From: an uncultured Sphingomonadaceae bacterium
GTDB taxonomy: Bacteria; Pseudomonadota; Alphaproteobacteria; Sphingomonadales; Sphingomonadaceae
Direction: 5' to 3'
Assembly (NCBI GenBank): GCA_947493215.1
Contig: CANLQE010000001.1
Coordinates: forward strand, 1,861,404 to 1,925,403
DNA length: 64,000 bases
A program made the position numbers and the translations under genes. Every line of letters begins with the position of its first letter. Within the stretch, counting starts at the first letter, position 1. Below are positions 46,249-55,628 of this stretch, piece by piece. The notes under the pieces were generated by a model. That model worked only from the letters and a program-made list of their open reading frames with translations. It searched no databases and was not told the DNA's origin.

Positions 46249-48051
46249 ATGCCAAATTATCAAGCCCCGGTTCGGGACACACAATTCATCATCAATAATG
46301 TTTTGAACGTTGAACGTTTTTCCAATTTACCCGGTTTTGAAAATGCGACGTCGGAAATGATCGATGCCATCCTCACCGAAGGCAGCAAATTTATTGAAAA
46401 TGTGCTGTTCCCGCTCAATCAAGTCGGTGACCTTGAGGGCTGTACGCGCCATGAAGATGGCAGCGTGACCACGCCGACCGGTTTCAAGGACGCCTATAAA
46501 CAATATCGTGAAGCAGGTTGGGGCACCCTGTCCGGACCAGAGGAATTTGGTGGCCAGGGCTTGCCGCATATCGTTTCGATGGCTTTTGAGGAATATATGG
46601 CGAGCGGCAATATGGCCTTTGCCATGTATCCGGGCCTGACGCACGGCGCTATCTCGTCTATTCTTGCTAAAGGCAGTGAGGAACAGAAAGCCAAGTTCGT
46701 GCCCAAAATGCTGTCCGGCGAATGGACCGGAACGATGAACCTGACCGAACCGCATTGCGGAACGGACCTCGGACTGATCAGAACCAAGGCTGAGCCCAAT
46801 GATGATGGGTCGCATGCGATTACCGGGACTAAGATTTTCATCTCGTCTGGTGAACATGACATGGCTGACAATATCATCCATCTGGTGCTCGCGAAGACGC
46901 CGGATGCGCCGGATAGCGTTAAAGGCATTTCCCTGTTCATCGTGCCCAAAACCATCGTCAATGATGATGGCTCGCTGGGTGAAAAGAACGCCGTATCCTG
47001 TGGCTCGATCGAACATAAAATGGGCATTCATGGCAATTCTACCTGCGTTATGAACTATGACGGAGCGACCGGTTATCTGGTTGGTGAAGAGAACAAAGGT
47101 CTGGCCGCTATGTTCATTATGATGAATGTCGCCCGCCTAGGCGTGGGTCAGCAGGGTCTTGGCATTGCCGAGGTCGCTTATCAAAATGCGGTTCACTACG
47201 CGAATGATCGTCGTCAGGGCCGAGCGCTAACAGGACCGGAAGACCTCGAAGCGTCTGCAGACACGTTATTCGTTCATCCCGATGTTCGCCGGATGTTGCT
47301 GGACGGGAAAGCCTTTACCGAAGGTATGCGGGCATTGTGCCTCTGGGGTGCTTTGCAGGCCGACTTGATTCACAAGGCGCCGACCGAAGAAGAACGCCAG
47401 TTGGCGGATGATTTATTGTCGCTGTTGACACCGGTCATCAAGGGTTATGGCACCGACAAAGGCTATGAAATCGCCACCAATGCGCAGCAAGTCTATGGCG
47501 GCCATGGCTATATTGGCGAATGGGGCATGGAACAATATGTTCGCGATGCACGGATCGCCATGATCTATGAAGGCACCAACGGTATTCAGGCGATGGATTT
47601 GGTCGGCCGGAAGCTCGCGCAAAATGGTGGTCGCGGTGTTCAGGCGCTGTTTGCGGTGATCGCGAAAGAGGTGGAAGAAGCCAAACCCGACGACAAGTTG
47701 AAGAGCTTTGCTGAAGGGCTTGAAAAGGCCAATGGCGAACTGCAAAAAGCGACGATGTGGTTCATGCAAAACGCTATGGCTAATCCGAATAATGCTGGTG
47801 CAGGCGCGCATCACTATATGCATATCATGGGTATTGTGGCTCTCGGCCTGATGTGGCTCAGGATGGCGAAGGCGGCTTCGGAAGCCTTGGCCTCTGGCGA
47901 AGAAAATGCGAAATTTTACGAAACCAAACTGGTGACGGCGCAATATTTCTCCGAGCGCTTTTTCCCTGATGCCGGATCACTGCGCCGCAAAATAGAAGGC
48001 GGAAGCGAAGCCATTATGGCACTGGAACCAGAAATGTTCGCGGTCGCTTAA
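46249..48051 (+). CDS. Acyl-CoA dehydrogenase with C-terminal extension
   Basis: FAD enzyme of 600 residues, the long DmdC/FadE-related class. [14 protein letters not shown] and the flavin-contacting region lie in the middle, the catalytic-base region [15 protein letters not shown] near residue 445, and an extra C-terminal helical domain after about 470. The substrate (medium-chain, methylmercaptopropionyl- or branched acyl-CoA) cannot be fixed from sequence. It lies directly behind the MerR regulator and is probably its target. Confidence 0.94.
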   Translation: MPNYQAPVRDTQFIINNVLNVERFSNLPGFENATSEMIDAILTEGSKFIENVLFPLNQVGDLEGCTRHEDGSVTTPTGFKDAYKQYREAGWGTLSGPEEFGGQGLPHIVSMAFEEYMASGNMAFAMYPGLTHGAISSILAKGSEEQKAKFVPKMLSGEWTGTMNLTEPHCGTDLGLIRTKAEPNDDGSHAITGTKIFISSGEHDMADNIIHLVLAKTPDAPDSVKGISLFIVPKTIVNDDGSLGEKNAVSCGSIEHKMGIHGNSTCVMNYDGATGYLVGEENKGLAAMFIMMNVARLGVGQQGLGIAEVAYQNAVHYANDRRQGRALTGPEDLEASADTLFVHPDVRRMLLDGKAFTEGMRALCLWGALQADLIHKAPTEEERQLADDLLSLLTPVIKGYGTDKGYEIATNAQQVYGGHGYIGEWGMEQYVRDARIAMIYEGTNGIQAMDLVGRKLAQNGGRGVQALFAVIAKEVEEAKPDDKLKSFAEGLEKANGELQKATMWFMQNAMANPNNAGAGAHHYMHIMGIVALGLMWLRMAKAASEALASGEENAKFYETKLVTAQYFSERFFPDAGSLRRKIEGGSEAIMALEPEMFAVA

Positions 48052-48136
48052 GTTTGTTTCTGGCCCGCGGCAGAGAGTGCCTGATATACGGTAACCACTA
48101 AAAAACCGCCGAAAAATCTTGTTTTTGTAACGTTTA

Positions 48137-48167
48137 GCCGCTGTCCGCTTGTTTTGCGGACGGCGGC
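48137..48167 (+). other. 12-pair stem-loop between the acyl-CoA dehydrogenase and the DGDG protein genes
   Basis: GCCGCTGTCCGC (48137-48148) pairs with GCGGACGGCGGC (48156-48167), one G-U pair, loop TTGTTTT. It is very stable but not followed by a T-run, so it is not a classical terminator. It could be a processed 3' end of the dehydrogenase message or part of the leader of the small gene 51 bases downstream. Confidence 0.5.
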
Positions 48168-48218
48168 GGCACATGGCTGTGCATGACAGGGGAATGATCT
48201 GCATTAGGAGTAGATGCA

Positions 48219-48497
48219 ATGCATTCCAAACAAACTTTAAAACCGAAGCGGAGGATGACTCCCTATCTAATAACGGTTGGCGTTGGTTTCTCGATGGCTA
48301 CCGGCGCAATTGCTGCTCAGGATACCCAGGAAGAGCCAATGGAATCGGAAATTCCGGCTCCAACGATCGATACTGATGGCGATGGCACAATGGATGCCTG
48401 GGATCGCAGTGGCGATGGCAAGCCAGATGCTTGGGATACAGACGGCGACGGCAAGCCTGATCTGCTGGATGACGATGGTGACGGCAAACCAGACTAA
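48219..48497 (+). CDS. Small exported DGDG-repeat protein
   Basis: Protein of 92 residues: a basic N-terminus, a signal peptide (ends near AIAAQDT), a short acidic linker, then four tandem repeats of the form DxDGDGxxDxWD to the very end (TDGDGTMDAWD, RSGDGKPDAWD, TDGDGKPDLLD, DDGDGKPD). They resemble thrombospondin type 3 or dockerin-like Ca2+ loops. AGGAG is well placed for the ATG at 48219. It is likely a periplasmic or surface Ca2+ binder, with unknown role. A terminator follows. Confidence 0.78.
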   Translation: MHSKQTLKPKRRMTPYLITVGVGFSMATGAIAAQDTQEEPMESEIPAPTIDTDGDGTMDAWDRSGDGKPDAWDTDGDGKPDLLDDDGDGKPD

Positions 48498-48526
48498 TAC
48501 CCCTGATTCATAGGGTCGCAAATGCG

Positions 48527-48562
48527 CCGGGTGAGTTTACCTTGCCCGGTTCATTATTTTTT
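48527..48562 (+). terminator. Intrinsic terminator after the DGDG-repeat gene
   Basis: CCGGGTGAG (48527-48535) pairs with CTTGCCCGG (48541-48549), nine pairs including two wobbles, loop TTTAC. It is followed by TTCATTATTTTTT. It lies between two convergent genes and just reaches the end of the dienelactone hydrolase gene. Confidence 0.6.
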
Positions 48563-49274
48563 AGAACAATTCTTCAAACATGCTCAACATCGCGGCCTTG
48601 CTTTGGTTATCAGCAGACTTGTTATAAGCCACCGCATCCAGAGGCTTGCCGTCGCTTGCCGGATCGGTAAAGCCATGCACAACGCCGGTGTACGTATGCA
48701 TATGACAATCTGCTCCGGCGATATCCATTTCTTCCAGAAACGCGCGGACTTGCTTTGGCGGGACCAAAGGATCTGCACGGCCATGGCAGACCAACAAGCG
48801 CGCCTTGATCGCGCCTCGCTTTGCCGGAAGCGGTGTGGCCAGAAGGCCGTGAAAACTGACGACCAGCGCCAAATCCTCTCCGCCGCGCGCCATTTCCAGA
48901 ACAATTTCGCCGCCCATGCAATAGCCAATGGCGGCAATCCGGTGGTTAGCGAGTTTTGATCGTTTGCGCAGTTCATCTAGCGCGCAGCGGAAACGTTCCC
49001 GATAATTTTCGGGATCGGCTCTGAGTGCATTGGCCATGGATGAAGCCATCCGGTGGTCGGTAATTTCACCCTGCCCATAAAGATCGCAGACCATGGCTGA
49101 ATAGCCTTGAGCAGCTAACCAACGTGCACGATCAAACATAATCTTGTTGGGGCCGGCAATGGTTGGCACGATCAATATACCGGCGCGCGGATAGCGGCTC
49201 GGCTGGGCCATATAGCCCGCGAGTTCCAGATCACCATGATGATACGTAAAGGTGTTGACTTCGATGGAGCTCAT
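48561..49274 (-). CDS. Dienelactone hydrolase family protein
   Basis: Alpha/beta hydrolase of 237 residues with a cysteine nucleophile, Cys119 in GYCMGGEIV, an Asp in CHGRADPLV and His in VVHGF, the DLH catalytic set. The substrate is unknown, though lactone or ester hydrolysis is expected. Its ATG overlaps the cysK stop (ATGA), so it is coupled to cysteine synthase. Confidence 0.92.
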   Translation of the reverse strand: MSSIEVNTFTYHHGDLELAGYMAQPSRYPRAGILIVPTIAGPNKIMFDRARWLAAQGYSAMVCDLYGQGEITDHRMASSMANALRADPENYRERFRCALDELRKRSKLANHRIAAIGYCMGGEIVLEMARGGEDLALVVSFHGLLATPLPAKRGAIKARLLVCHGRADPLVPPKQVRAFLEEMDIAGADCHMHTYTGVVHGFTDPASDGKPLDAVAYNKSADNQSKAAMLSMFEELF

Positions 49275-50191
49275 TCTTCGGGCAGAAACTCTGGCACCGA
49301 AAGATAGCGCTCGCCGGTATCGTAATTGAAGCCCAATATATTGGCACCATCGCTGAGCTCTTGCAGTTTTTGCGCAATGGCTGCCATGGTCGCACCAGAG
49401 CTGATACCGACCAACATACCTTCTTCTTTCGCTGCGCGTAACGCCATCGCTTTGGCATCCGCCGGTTCCACCTGAATGGCGCCATCAATGCTTTGCGTGT
49501 GTAAGTTACCCGGAATGAAGCCTGCGCCAATACCCTGAATCGGGTGGGGGCCGGGTTGACCGCCGCTGATCACCGGTGACCCGGCTGGCTCCACTGCGTA
49601 GACTTTCAGATCGCTCCATTCCTGTTTCAGCACTTCGGCAACGCCAGTGATGTGGCCGCCTGTACCCACGCCGGTGATAATCGCATCGAGCGGATTGTCT
49701 TTAAAATCGGCGAGTATCTCTTGTGCTGTCGTGCGTTTATGAACCTCAAAATTGGCAGGATTTTCAAATTGCTGCGGCATCCATGCGCCCGGCGTTGAAT
49801 CAATCAACTCTTGCGCGCGTTCGATCGCACCCTTCATGCCTTTTTCTTTGGGGCTGAGGTCGAAGCTCGCTCCGTAAGCGAGCATTAAGCGGCGGCGCTC
49901 CAGCGACATCGATTCCGGCATAACCAACACCAGCTTATAACCTTTTACCGCTGCGACCATCGCTAGTCCGACGCCGGTATTGCCCGATGTCGGTTCGATA
50001 ATGGTGCCGCCGGGTTTCAGTGCGCCAGATTTTTCGGCATCCTCAATCATCGCCAAAGCGATACGGTCTTTGATCGACCCGCCCGGATTGGAACGCTCTG
50101 ACTTGATCCAGACATTGGCATCGCCGAAGAGGCGTTGCATCTTGATATGCGGTGTGTTTCCAATGGTTTCGAGAATTGTGCTGGCGATCAT
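49271..50191 (-). CDS. cysK: Cysteine synthase A (O-acetylserine sulfhydrylase)
   Basis: PLP enzyme of 306 residues that makes cysteine from O-acetylserine and sulfide. The PLP lysine is Lys41 in [15 protein letters not shown] and GTGGHITG are the substrate and phosphate loops. The length is normal. It is coupled to the downstream dienelactone hydrolase gene; an MFS transporter gene lies 18 bases upstream on the same strand. Confidence 0.96.
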   Translation of the reverse strand: MIASTILETIGNTPHIKMQRLFGDANVWIKSERSNPGGSIKDRIALAMIEDAEKSGALKPGGTIIEPTSGNTGVGLAMVAAVKGYKLVLVMPESMSLERRRLMLAYGASFDLSPKEKGMKGAIERAQELIDSTPGAWMPQQFENPANFEVHKRTTAQEILADFKDNPLDAIITGVGTGGHITGVAEVLKQEWSDLKVYAVEPAGSPVISGGQPGPHPIQGIGAGFIPGNLHTQSIDGAIQVEPADAKAMALRAAKEEGMLVGISSGATMAAIAQKLQELSDGANILGFNYDTGERYLSVPEFLPEE

Positions 50192-50209
50192 TTTGTGCTC
50201 TCCTAAATT

Positions 50210-51424
50210 CTATCTTGTGGCTTTACCTGTTTCCGTCGTATCTGCTTGTAAATTTTCTGGTGGATCGAAAGTTTTCGCTGCGCCTAATTGCGGGAACAGG
50301 CGTGACCATATCCCTGTTACCACTATAGCACCTGCGCCGCCTGCGACAATGGCTGCGATCGGACCAAATAATACCGCTAATCCGCCCGACAAGGCATCGC
50401 CCAATTCATTGGATGCACTGATCGTCATTTGGCTGACCGCGTTGACTCGTCCGCGCCGATCGTCAGGCGTGTGTAACTGGATAAGGGAGCTACGCACATA
50501 GACCCCGAACATATCAGCTGCGCCGCACAGGGCCAAGCAGGCCATCGATAGGGGCAGAGATGTGCTGAGCCCAAAACCGATCGTCCCGACCCCGAATACT
50601 GCCATCGCAATCAGCATCATATTGCCAACATTGCGCGACAGGGGTGCAAAGGAAAATATGCCTGCGACAATCACCGCGCCAACGGCTGGAGAAGCGGCTA
50701 GCAATGACAGGCCAATTTCGCCAGCACCCAATATATCTTTGGCAAAGACCGGGATCATTGCAGTGGCCCCGGCCAGGAACATCACGAGCAGGTCGAGCGT
50801 TATCGCCCCGAGCACCAGCTTGTTGGTCCAGACATAGGACATACCGTCCATTACCTGCCGCAACGGGCCTTTAGTACGGTCAATCGTGCTGCGGGCCACG
50901 GGGCCGATCATGAAGATTGACAGCATAGCCAGTGTATATAGGGCGGCGCAGACAAAATAGGGCAGGGCAGGCGCGATCTTATATAGCGGCCCCGCCATGC
51001 CGGGGCCGGCGATAACCCCCACCTGCCAGGCTATGGTGGATAGGGCGATGGCACGGGGAAGAGATTCTTTGGGAACGAGATTCGGTGCCAGCGAAGTTAT
51101 AGCTGGTCCCAAAAATGCTCGGCAAACCCCCAATAGGACGGAAATAATGTAAATTGCCCACAAGCTGATGTTACCACTGACCGTCAACAGGGCTAGCACT
51201 AAAGCAATCGCAGCCTGTGCGCCCAAAACGACACGGGCAATCCAGCGCCGGTCAAGATTATCCGCCACCCACCCGACCACGGGAGTCAGGATGAATAGCG
51301 GGACAAACTGCAGCAGACCCAGCAACCCCAAAATGCCAGCCGACGCGCTAACCCCCATATCCTCACGGGCCAGATTATAGGCTTGCCAGCCAAGGATAAG
51401 CATCATTGCATAGAGCGCGAACAT
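50210..51424 (-). CDS. MFS transporter, N-terminus uncertain
   Basis: Major facilitator of 404 residues from the first ATG, with about eleven to twelve helices and the loop GWVADNLDRR between helices 2 and 3; nearest to the MFS_3/EntS-type exporters. The frame stays open upstream to 51511 and encodes INYRYLWFSRLSS just before the ATG, matching the conserved N-R-x-L-W start of helix 1. No ATG, GTG or TTG occurs in that stretch, which begins after a TGA at 51512-51514. The start may be non-standard or the 5' end may be damaged. Confidence 0.85.
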   Translation of the reverse strand: MFALYAMMLILGWQAYNLAREDMGVSASAGILGLLGLLQFVPLFILTPVVGWVADNLDRRWIARVVLGAQAAIALVLALLTVSGNISLWAIYIISVLLGVCRAFLGPAITSLAPNLVPKESLPRAIALSTIAWQVGVIAGPGMAGPLYKIAPALPYFVCAALYTLAMLSIFMIGPVARSTIDRTKGPLRQVMDGMSYVWTNKLVLGAITLDLLVMFLAGATAMIPVFAKDILGAGEIGLSLLAASPAVGAVIVAGIFSFAPLSRNVGNMMLIAMAVFGVGTIGFGLSTSLPLSMACLALCGAADMFGVYVRSSLIQLHTPDDRRGRVNAVSQMTISASNELGDALSGGLAVLFGPIAAIVAGGAGAIVVTGIWSRLFPQLGAAKTFDPPENLQADTTETGKATR

Positions 51425-51561
51425 CGATGATAGCCGCGAGAACCATAAATAACGGTAATTGATTATGCTAAAAGGATGGGGCGCGCTTTGTTCGATGGTT
51501 TTGGATTTTCTTCAAGGATCAGTTAGTTTCTCCAACCCTAAGCAAGTCTATCTCTACAAGA

Positions 51562-51581
51562 CAGCAAATTTTTATTTGCTG
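51562..51581. other. 8-pair hairpin in the intergenic region
   Basis: CAGCAAAT (51562-51569) and ATTTGCTG (51574-51581) form a perfect stem around TTTT. The 294-base gap 51425-51718 otherwise holds only the upstream extension of the MFS frame and no recognisable gene. On the minus strand the hairpin is downstream of the AspH gene but lacks a clear T-run. Confidence 0.35.
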
Positions 51582-51718
51582 CGATATGGCGGTAGTTTTC
51601 ACTCCACACAGGTGGCAACTGATACTCAAATTCTGTCGTATCGTTTCTGTAGGCGATGGATCGCGCCTTCACGAACCCCTTATTGTGTGAAAGAATAAAG
51701 CAGAGCATTTAACTAATC

Positions 51719-52888
51719 TCAGATATCCACGGGCTTTTGGTACTCGTTAATTGCTTCAAATATGGTGATAAGGGCGGATCGTTCGGTTTCCGAGATTTCC
51801 GGCCGCCAGACTTCAAACAACAAAATGACACGCCGCTGGTTGCTGCGGTTCCACGCTTCATGTTCGAAAGAGTCATCAAAGATCAGCGCTTCACCATTTT
51901 GCCAAGGCCTGGTTTCGCTGCCTACACGCAGCGCACAATCTCCCGGGATGATGAGCGGTATGTGGCAAATCAAGCGTGTGTTGAGCAAGCCAAAATGGGG
52001 TGCGATATGGGTTTCAGCCTCCAGCACCGAATAGAGCGCCATCGGGGATCGGTCTTTGATGACGGGAATTGGTGCTGCTTCTAATGCAGCGATAGTTTTG
52101 GGGCATTGAGCGATATTCTCTGCAATTGCTTCTCCGCTTTTCCAGAAATAAAAGGCTCCCCAACTGGGGTCATCCAGTAACGGATTGTTGGGGCGCGGCC
52201 GATCCGGGTTGGATTCAACATAAGGAGAGAATTTTTGCGTGGTGTTGAGCACGCCCGATAACTCATCCTGCATATCAGGAATGGCAGCTTCCAATTGTTC
52301 TAGCCAGGAAAATTCATGCCGTTCATAAAATTCACGTTGCGGCATACCGGGATAATAGAACATCGATGGTTTTTGATGGAAAATCTCTCGTCGCCCCATC
52401 AACATGTCGATGGCGTTGCTGACTGGTTTTGGTGTGTCACCACCTCGCAGCCCGGTTTCGCTGAGCTTGCGTAAGAGGAAATCCTCAAAGCGGCTATGCG
52501 CGCCAGCTAGAAATATTTCTGCCTGCTTTAGTTTGGGCCGCAGGTCATCAGTGACCCGCGCCCCGGCGCCGACCATGTTTAGCGCGGCCTTATAAAATGC
52601 GTTGGCAGCGCGGTCGTCATCTTGGCGTGCCTTAAGCTCACCCATCAACAGCAAAGCCGCCAAATGGCGTTTGTCAATCGTCAGTAATTTTTGAAGTGCC
52701 GCTTCCTCGGCCACGTCATCGCCCATCATTCGGCAAGCATGGGACAATAATAGCCATTGCGGATCGATAGTGTCACCGGCCTGTTGCAATTCCTCCAATA
52801 GGGCGCGTGCCTCTGCGGCATTTCCTATCCGTAAGGCTGTCACACTATCTTGTACAAGCACTTGGGCATCTGCTGCTGATAAGGTCAT
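51719..52888 (-). CDS. Aspartyl/asparaginyl beta-hydroxylase domain protein with TPR region
   Basis: Protein of 389 residues. About residues 1-150 are helical, TPR-like repeats; from about 215 to 365 there is an AspH-type cupin. HIAPHFG, CHIPLIIP, CALRVG and DDSFEHEAWN supply the two iron-binding His and the 2-oxoglutarate region, ending in FEVWRPE (DVWHP in the animal enzymes). It is an Fe(II)/2-oxoglutarate oxygenase that hydroxylates a protein or lipid; the target is unknown. There is no signal peptide, so it is cytosolic. Confidence 0.9.
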   Translation of the reverse strand: MTLSAADAQVLVQDSVTALRIGNAAEARALLEELQQAGDTIDPQWLLLSHACRMMGDDVAEEAALQKLLTIDKRHLAALLLMGELKARQDDDRAANAFYKAALNMVGAGARVTDDLRPKLKQAEIFLAGAHSRFEDFLLRKLSETGLRGGDTPKPVSNAIDMLMGRREIFHQKPSMFYYPGMPQREFYERHEFSWLEQLEAAIPDMQDELSGVLNTTQKFSPYVESNPDRPRPNNPLLDDPSWGAFYFWKSGEAIAENIAQCPKTIAALEAAPIPVIKDRSPMALYSVLEAETHIAPHFGLLNTRLICHIPLIIPGDCALRVGSETRPWQNGEALIFDDSFEHEAWNRSNQRRVILLFEVWRPEISETERSALITIFEAINEYQKPVDI

Positions 52889-53064
52889 GATTTGGCTATA
52901 TCGGATCAGTATTCTTGTGCAACCGCTTCTATCGCGCGGTTCCTTTAACGATGATTTTTAATTTTCTTTATCTGCGCGTCTCTCCACGGCACAGCCCAAA
53001 ATCCAGGATGGTTGCTCCGCTTGGCGTTTGGTAAACAGAATGTTAATTTTATGGAGCCTGCGAA

Positions 53065-53766
53065 ATGACCCACCAAATTGCAATGCGGATCAGCAAGACG
53101 ATATTATTCTTGGCGGGCTTTGTGCTTGTTGCGCTGGTGTTGTTAGGTGCAACCCGGGCGATTGCCGTTGAGGCGCCGGTTATCCAGTCTGCCGACAAAC
53201 TGGCTGTCGCGGTTGACCCGGTGGCGGAAACTCCTGCGGCGAATATTCCAGTGGCGCTGCCGGTTGTCGAGCCGGTTTCTACATCACAGTCTAAGCCAGC
53301 GTCGCCCTTTGTTGTCAAACGCGTCCTGCAAATCGACGAGCCGTTTGTGCATGGCTACTATAAATGGGATGACGAAGGCGTACCCAATGGGGAAATTGTC
53401 ATCACCGTCGATTTGAAGGCGGAATCCATGTCCGTTTTCAAAGGGGGCTATGAAATTGGTGCGACCGTGATCAAATTTGGTGATGCACTAAAACCTACAC
53501 CAACTGGGGTGTTTCCGATTACCCAGAAGAGCAAGGATCATATTTCCAACATTTATGATGTGCCGATGCCTTATATGCTACGCCTAACCAATGACGGTAT
53601 CGCGATCCATGCAGCAGATGTAAAATGGGGCTATGGCACACGCGGTTGTATTGGCGTGCCTGAGGAATTTGCCCGGCGCTTGTTCGAACAGGTGAAACTG
53701 GGCGACCGGGTGATTGTTACCAATGGCAAGATGCTCGACATGGGTGATCCGATCGTGGCGGGATGA
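53065..53766 (+). CDS. L,D-transpeptidase family protein
   Basis: Protein of 233 residues with an N-terminal membrane anchor (about residues 12-35), a Pro/Ala-rich linker, and a YkuD domain from about residue 100. The catalytic motif is IHAADVKWGYGTRGCIGVP with its His and Cys. It cross-links peptidoglycan or attaches proteins to it in the periplasm. GGAG precedes the ATG. The 176 bases upstream, shared with the divergent AspH gene, show no clear operator. Confidence 0.9.
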   Translation: MTHQIAMRISKTILFLAGFVLVALVLLGATRAIAVEAPVIQSADKLAVAVDPVAETPAANIPVALPVVEPVSTSQSKPASPFVVKRVLQIDEPFVHGYYKWDDEGVPNGEIVITVDLKAESMSVFKGGYEIGATVIKFGDALKPTPTGVFPITQKSKDHISNIYDVPMPYMLRLTNDGIAIHAADVKWGYGTRGCIGVPEEFARRLFEQVKLGDRVIVTNGKMLDMGDPIVAG

Positions 53767-53774
53767 CCGAGCGC

Positions 53775-54932
53775 TTAATCCTGCTCTGTAAAGGTCACAC
53801 TGCCTTGATCGTATAATCTGCCGAGCAATGTGATCGTTTCATTGGACTCGATAGAATTCTGATCGAGGTGAATCTGATTTTGCGCACATAGCATCTCAGC
53901 GAAAGTGGCAGTCTGATCGGCGCATCGAAAACAGACACCATCGACATATAGCAAAATAATATTGGCCTGTTGCCGGATAAAGGAAAACCGGCTCGCCGGA
54001 TTGCGGTGTAGCGACAAGCCGACGGCAACATTTTCGCGCAATTGCCGCGGTGCAAGCGAGGCTTGTGGTGACCAATCTGTGTCGGGATATTTTGGCGTGG
54101 TGTTATATTGTCCGAACCAGCGCGCAAAGGCCTCCCGGTCGCCCATTTTCTCCGTGATCATCTTATGCAGTTGATCAATCGCGTTCGACTCTATTTCGCC
54201 CGGATTGTTCTGCGGCCTCATGGCGGGGTCGCCAAATCGGTCGTCATCTTTCATATCGGCAAGCAGATCATCGGCCCAATAGCCAATCAGCTCGCTACGC
54301 GAAGGCGCGCGAAAGCCGACAGAATAAGTCATGCAATGATCGCTGATGGCAACACCATTATGCGCGACGCCGGGCGGGAGATACAGGATATCGCCGGGCT
54401 CGCAAATCCATTCATCAATAGCATCAAAATTGGCGAGCAGGCGCAAATCCTCATGTGGCAATAAAGCGGTATCCTGATCGCATGGCTGCCCAACCTGCCA
54501 ACGGCGCTGTCCAAGGCCTTGGATCAAAAAAACATCATATTGATCAAAATGTGGCCCCACGCCGCCGCCATCGGTAGCATAGCTCACCATAATATCGTCG
54601 ATGCGCCAATTGGGTACGAAACGAAACGGTTCGATGAGCGCGGCCACCTCTGGCACAAAATGATCAACAGCCTGCACCAACAGTGTCCATTTTTTTTGCC
54701 CGAGTGCATTGAACCGCGCTTCTGGCAGCGGGCCGTGTTCTAGCACCCAACTATCGTTAGCGCCCGCATGAGTAATGAGGCGCGATTCAACGCCCTCTTC
54801 GCAAGCCAATCCGGCAAGCTCATCCGGTTCCAGCGGATCGCTCCAAGACTGCCACGGATTTTTGATCAGCAGCGGCTTTTGCTGCCAATAGTCTCTCAGG
54901 AAAGCGTCTGTATCGAAATCGGTAAAATGCAT
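53775..54932 (-). CDS. JmjC/cupin ribosomal oxygenase (RoxA/YcfD-like)
   Basis: Fe(II)/2-oxoglutarate oxygenase of 385 residues. The N-terminus FLRDYWQQKPLLIKNPW is typical of YcfD/RoxA, which hydroxylates an arginine in ribosomal protein L16. The iron ligands are His/Asp in GPHFDQYDVF and His in LPPGVAHNG. A dimerisation helix region and a C-terminal winged-helix-like domain follow. It converges on the L,D-transpeptidase gene with eight bases between. Confidence 0.93.
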   Translation of the reverse strand: MHFTDFDTDAFLRDYWQQKPLLIKNPWQSWSDPLEPDELAGLACEEGVESRLITHAGANDSWVLEHGPLPEARFNALGQKKWTLLVQAVDHFVPEVAALIEPFRFVPNWRIDDIMVSYATDGGGVGPHFDQYDVFLIQGLGQRRWQVGQPCDQDTALLPHEDLRLLANFDAIDEWICEPGDILYLPPGVAHNGVAISDHCMTYSVGFRAPSRSELIGYWADDLLADMKDDDRFGDPAMRPQNNPGEIESNAIDQLHKMITEKMGDREAFARWFGQYNTTPKYPDTDWSPQASLAPRQLRENVAVGLSLHRNPASRFSFIRQQANIILLYVDGVCFRCADQTATFAEMLCAQNQIHLDQNSIESNETITLLGRLYDQGSVTFTEQD

Positions 54933-54990
54933 GGCTGCTCTATACGGAACTTGCTGGAATAATCATCAAGAATAACGTCAGCTAGGGCGA

Positions 54991-55425
54991 CTATCCAACC
55001 AAACGAAGTTGTCTCAATTCGGCGACTGCGTTGAGATAGGATTTCATGTCTCTTTGGCCTTGATCGGTCAAAGCCACAGACTGCTGACGATCATCATTTA
55101 TGTCGTTGGCAACGACGACAAGACCCTCGTCCTTTAAAACCTCGATCCAACGAAGGCCTGTCGTGGCCTGCATGTTTCCCAATGTGGAAATTGCCGTAAC
55201 CGAACGATCTTGCTCTTCATTTTTATGCGTGAGTAGTTCCAAAAGCACGGTCCAGCTGTGGTTGGCAGAGATGAGGCCGCTGAAGAATTTTTTCCTCAGC
55301 TGAATTTCATCTTTTAGCAAATCCGCCAATTCCCTGATTGTAATAGTATTTTCGAGGTTTTCTGTATTTCCTTTAGATGCCCCGTTATTCCTCATTTCAA
55401 AAAACTCTCTTTTGCCCATGCACAT
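54991..55425 (-). CDS. Winged-helix (MarR-like) DNA-binding protein
   Basis: Protein of 144 residues. A helix-turn-helix of the form VTAISTLGNMQATTGLRWIE is followed by a wing region (NDINDDRQQSVALTDQG) that resembles MarR proteins; the N-terminus has a charged dimerisation helix. Starts at Met3 or Met11 are possible. It is divergent from the PAS-only protein, 203 bases away, so it may act with it. No ligand pocket residues can be assigned. Confidence 0.8.
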   Translation of the reverse strand: MCMGKREFFEMRNNGASKGNTENLENTITIRELADLLKDEIQLRKKFFSGLISANHSWTVLLELLTHKNEEQDRSVTAISTLGNMQATTGLRWIEVLKDEGLVVVANDINDDRQQSVALTDQGQRDMKSYLNAVAELRQLRLVG

Positions 55426-55628
55426 AAATACAAGGAATCGGGGTCAAAGCAATGCTCTGTAAAAAGGGCTGGCTAATATTTTTGAACAGGTAAATTTGTA
55501 CAAGCTGGTTAAAAGTTTTATAGACAGAAGTAGCCAATCAGCTAACTTGATTTCGTCACAGTTTTTCGGTGCGTCGTCGATCCTGGACAAACTGATTTTC
55601 GAATATCGAATAGGGACTGGATTTCCAT

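Noticed and set aside
51459-51698. 79-residue plus-strand frame in the gap before the AspH gene
   Set aside because: No ribosome site and no family resemblance; it runs antisense to the upstream extension of the MFS gene.
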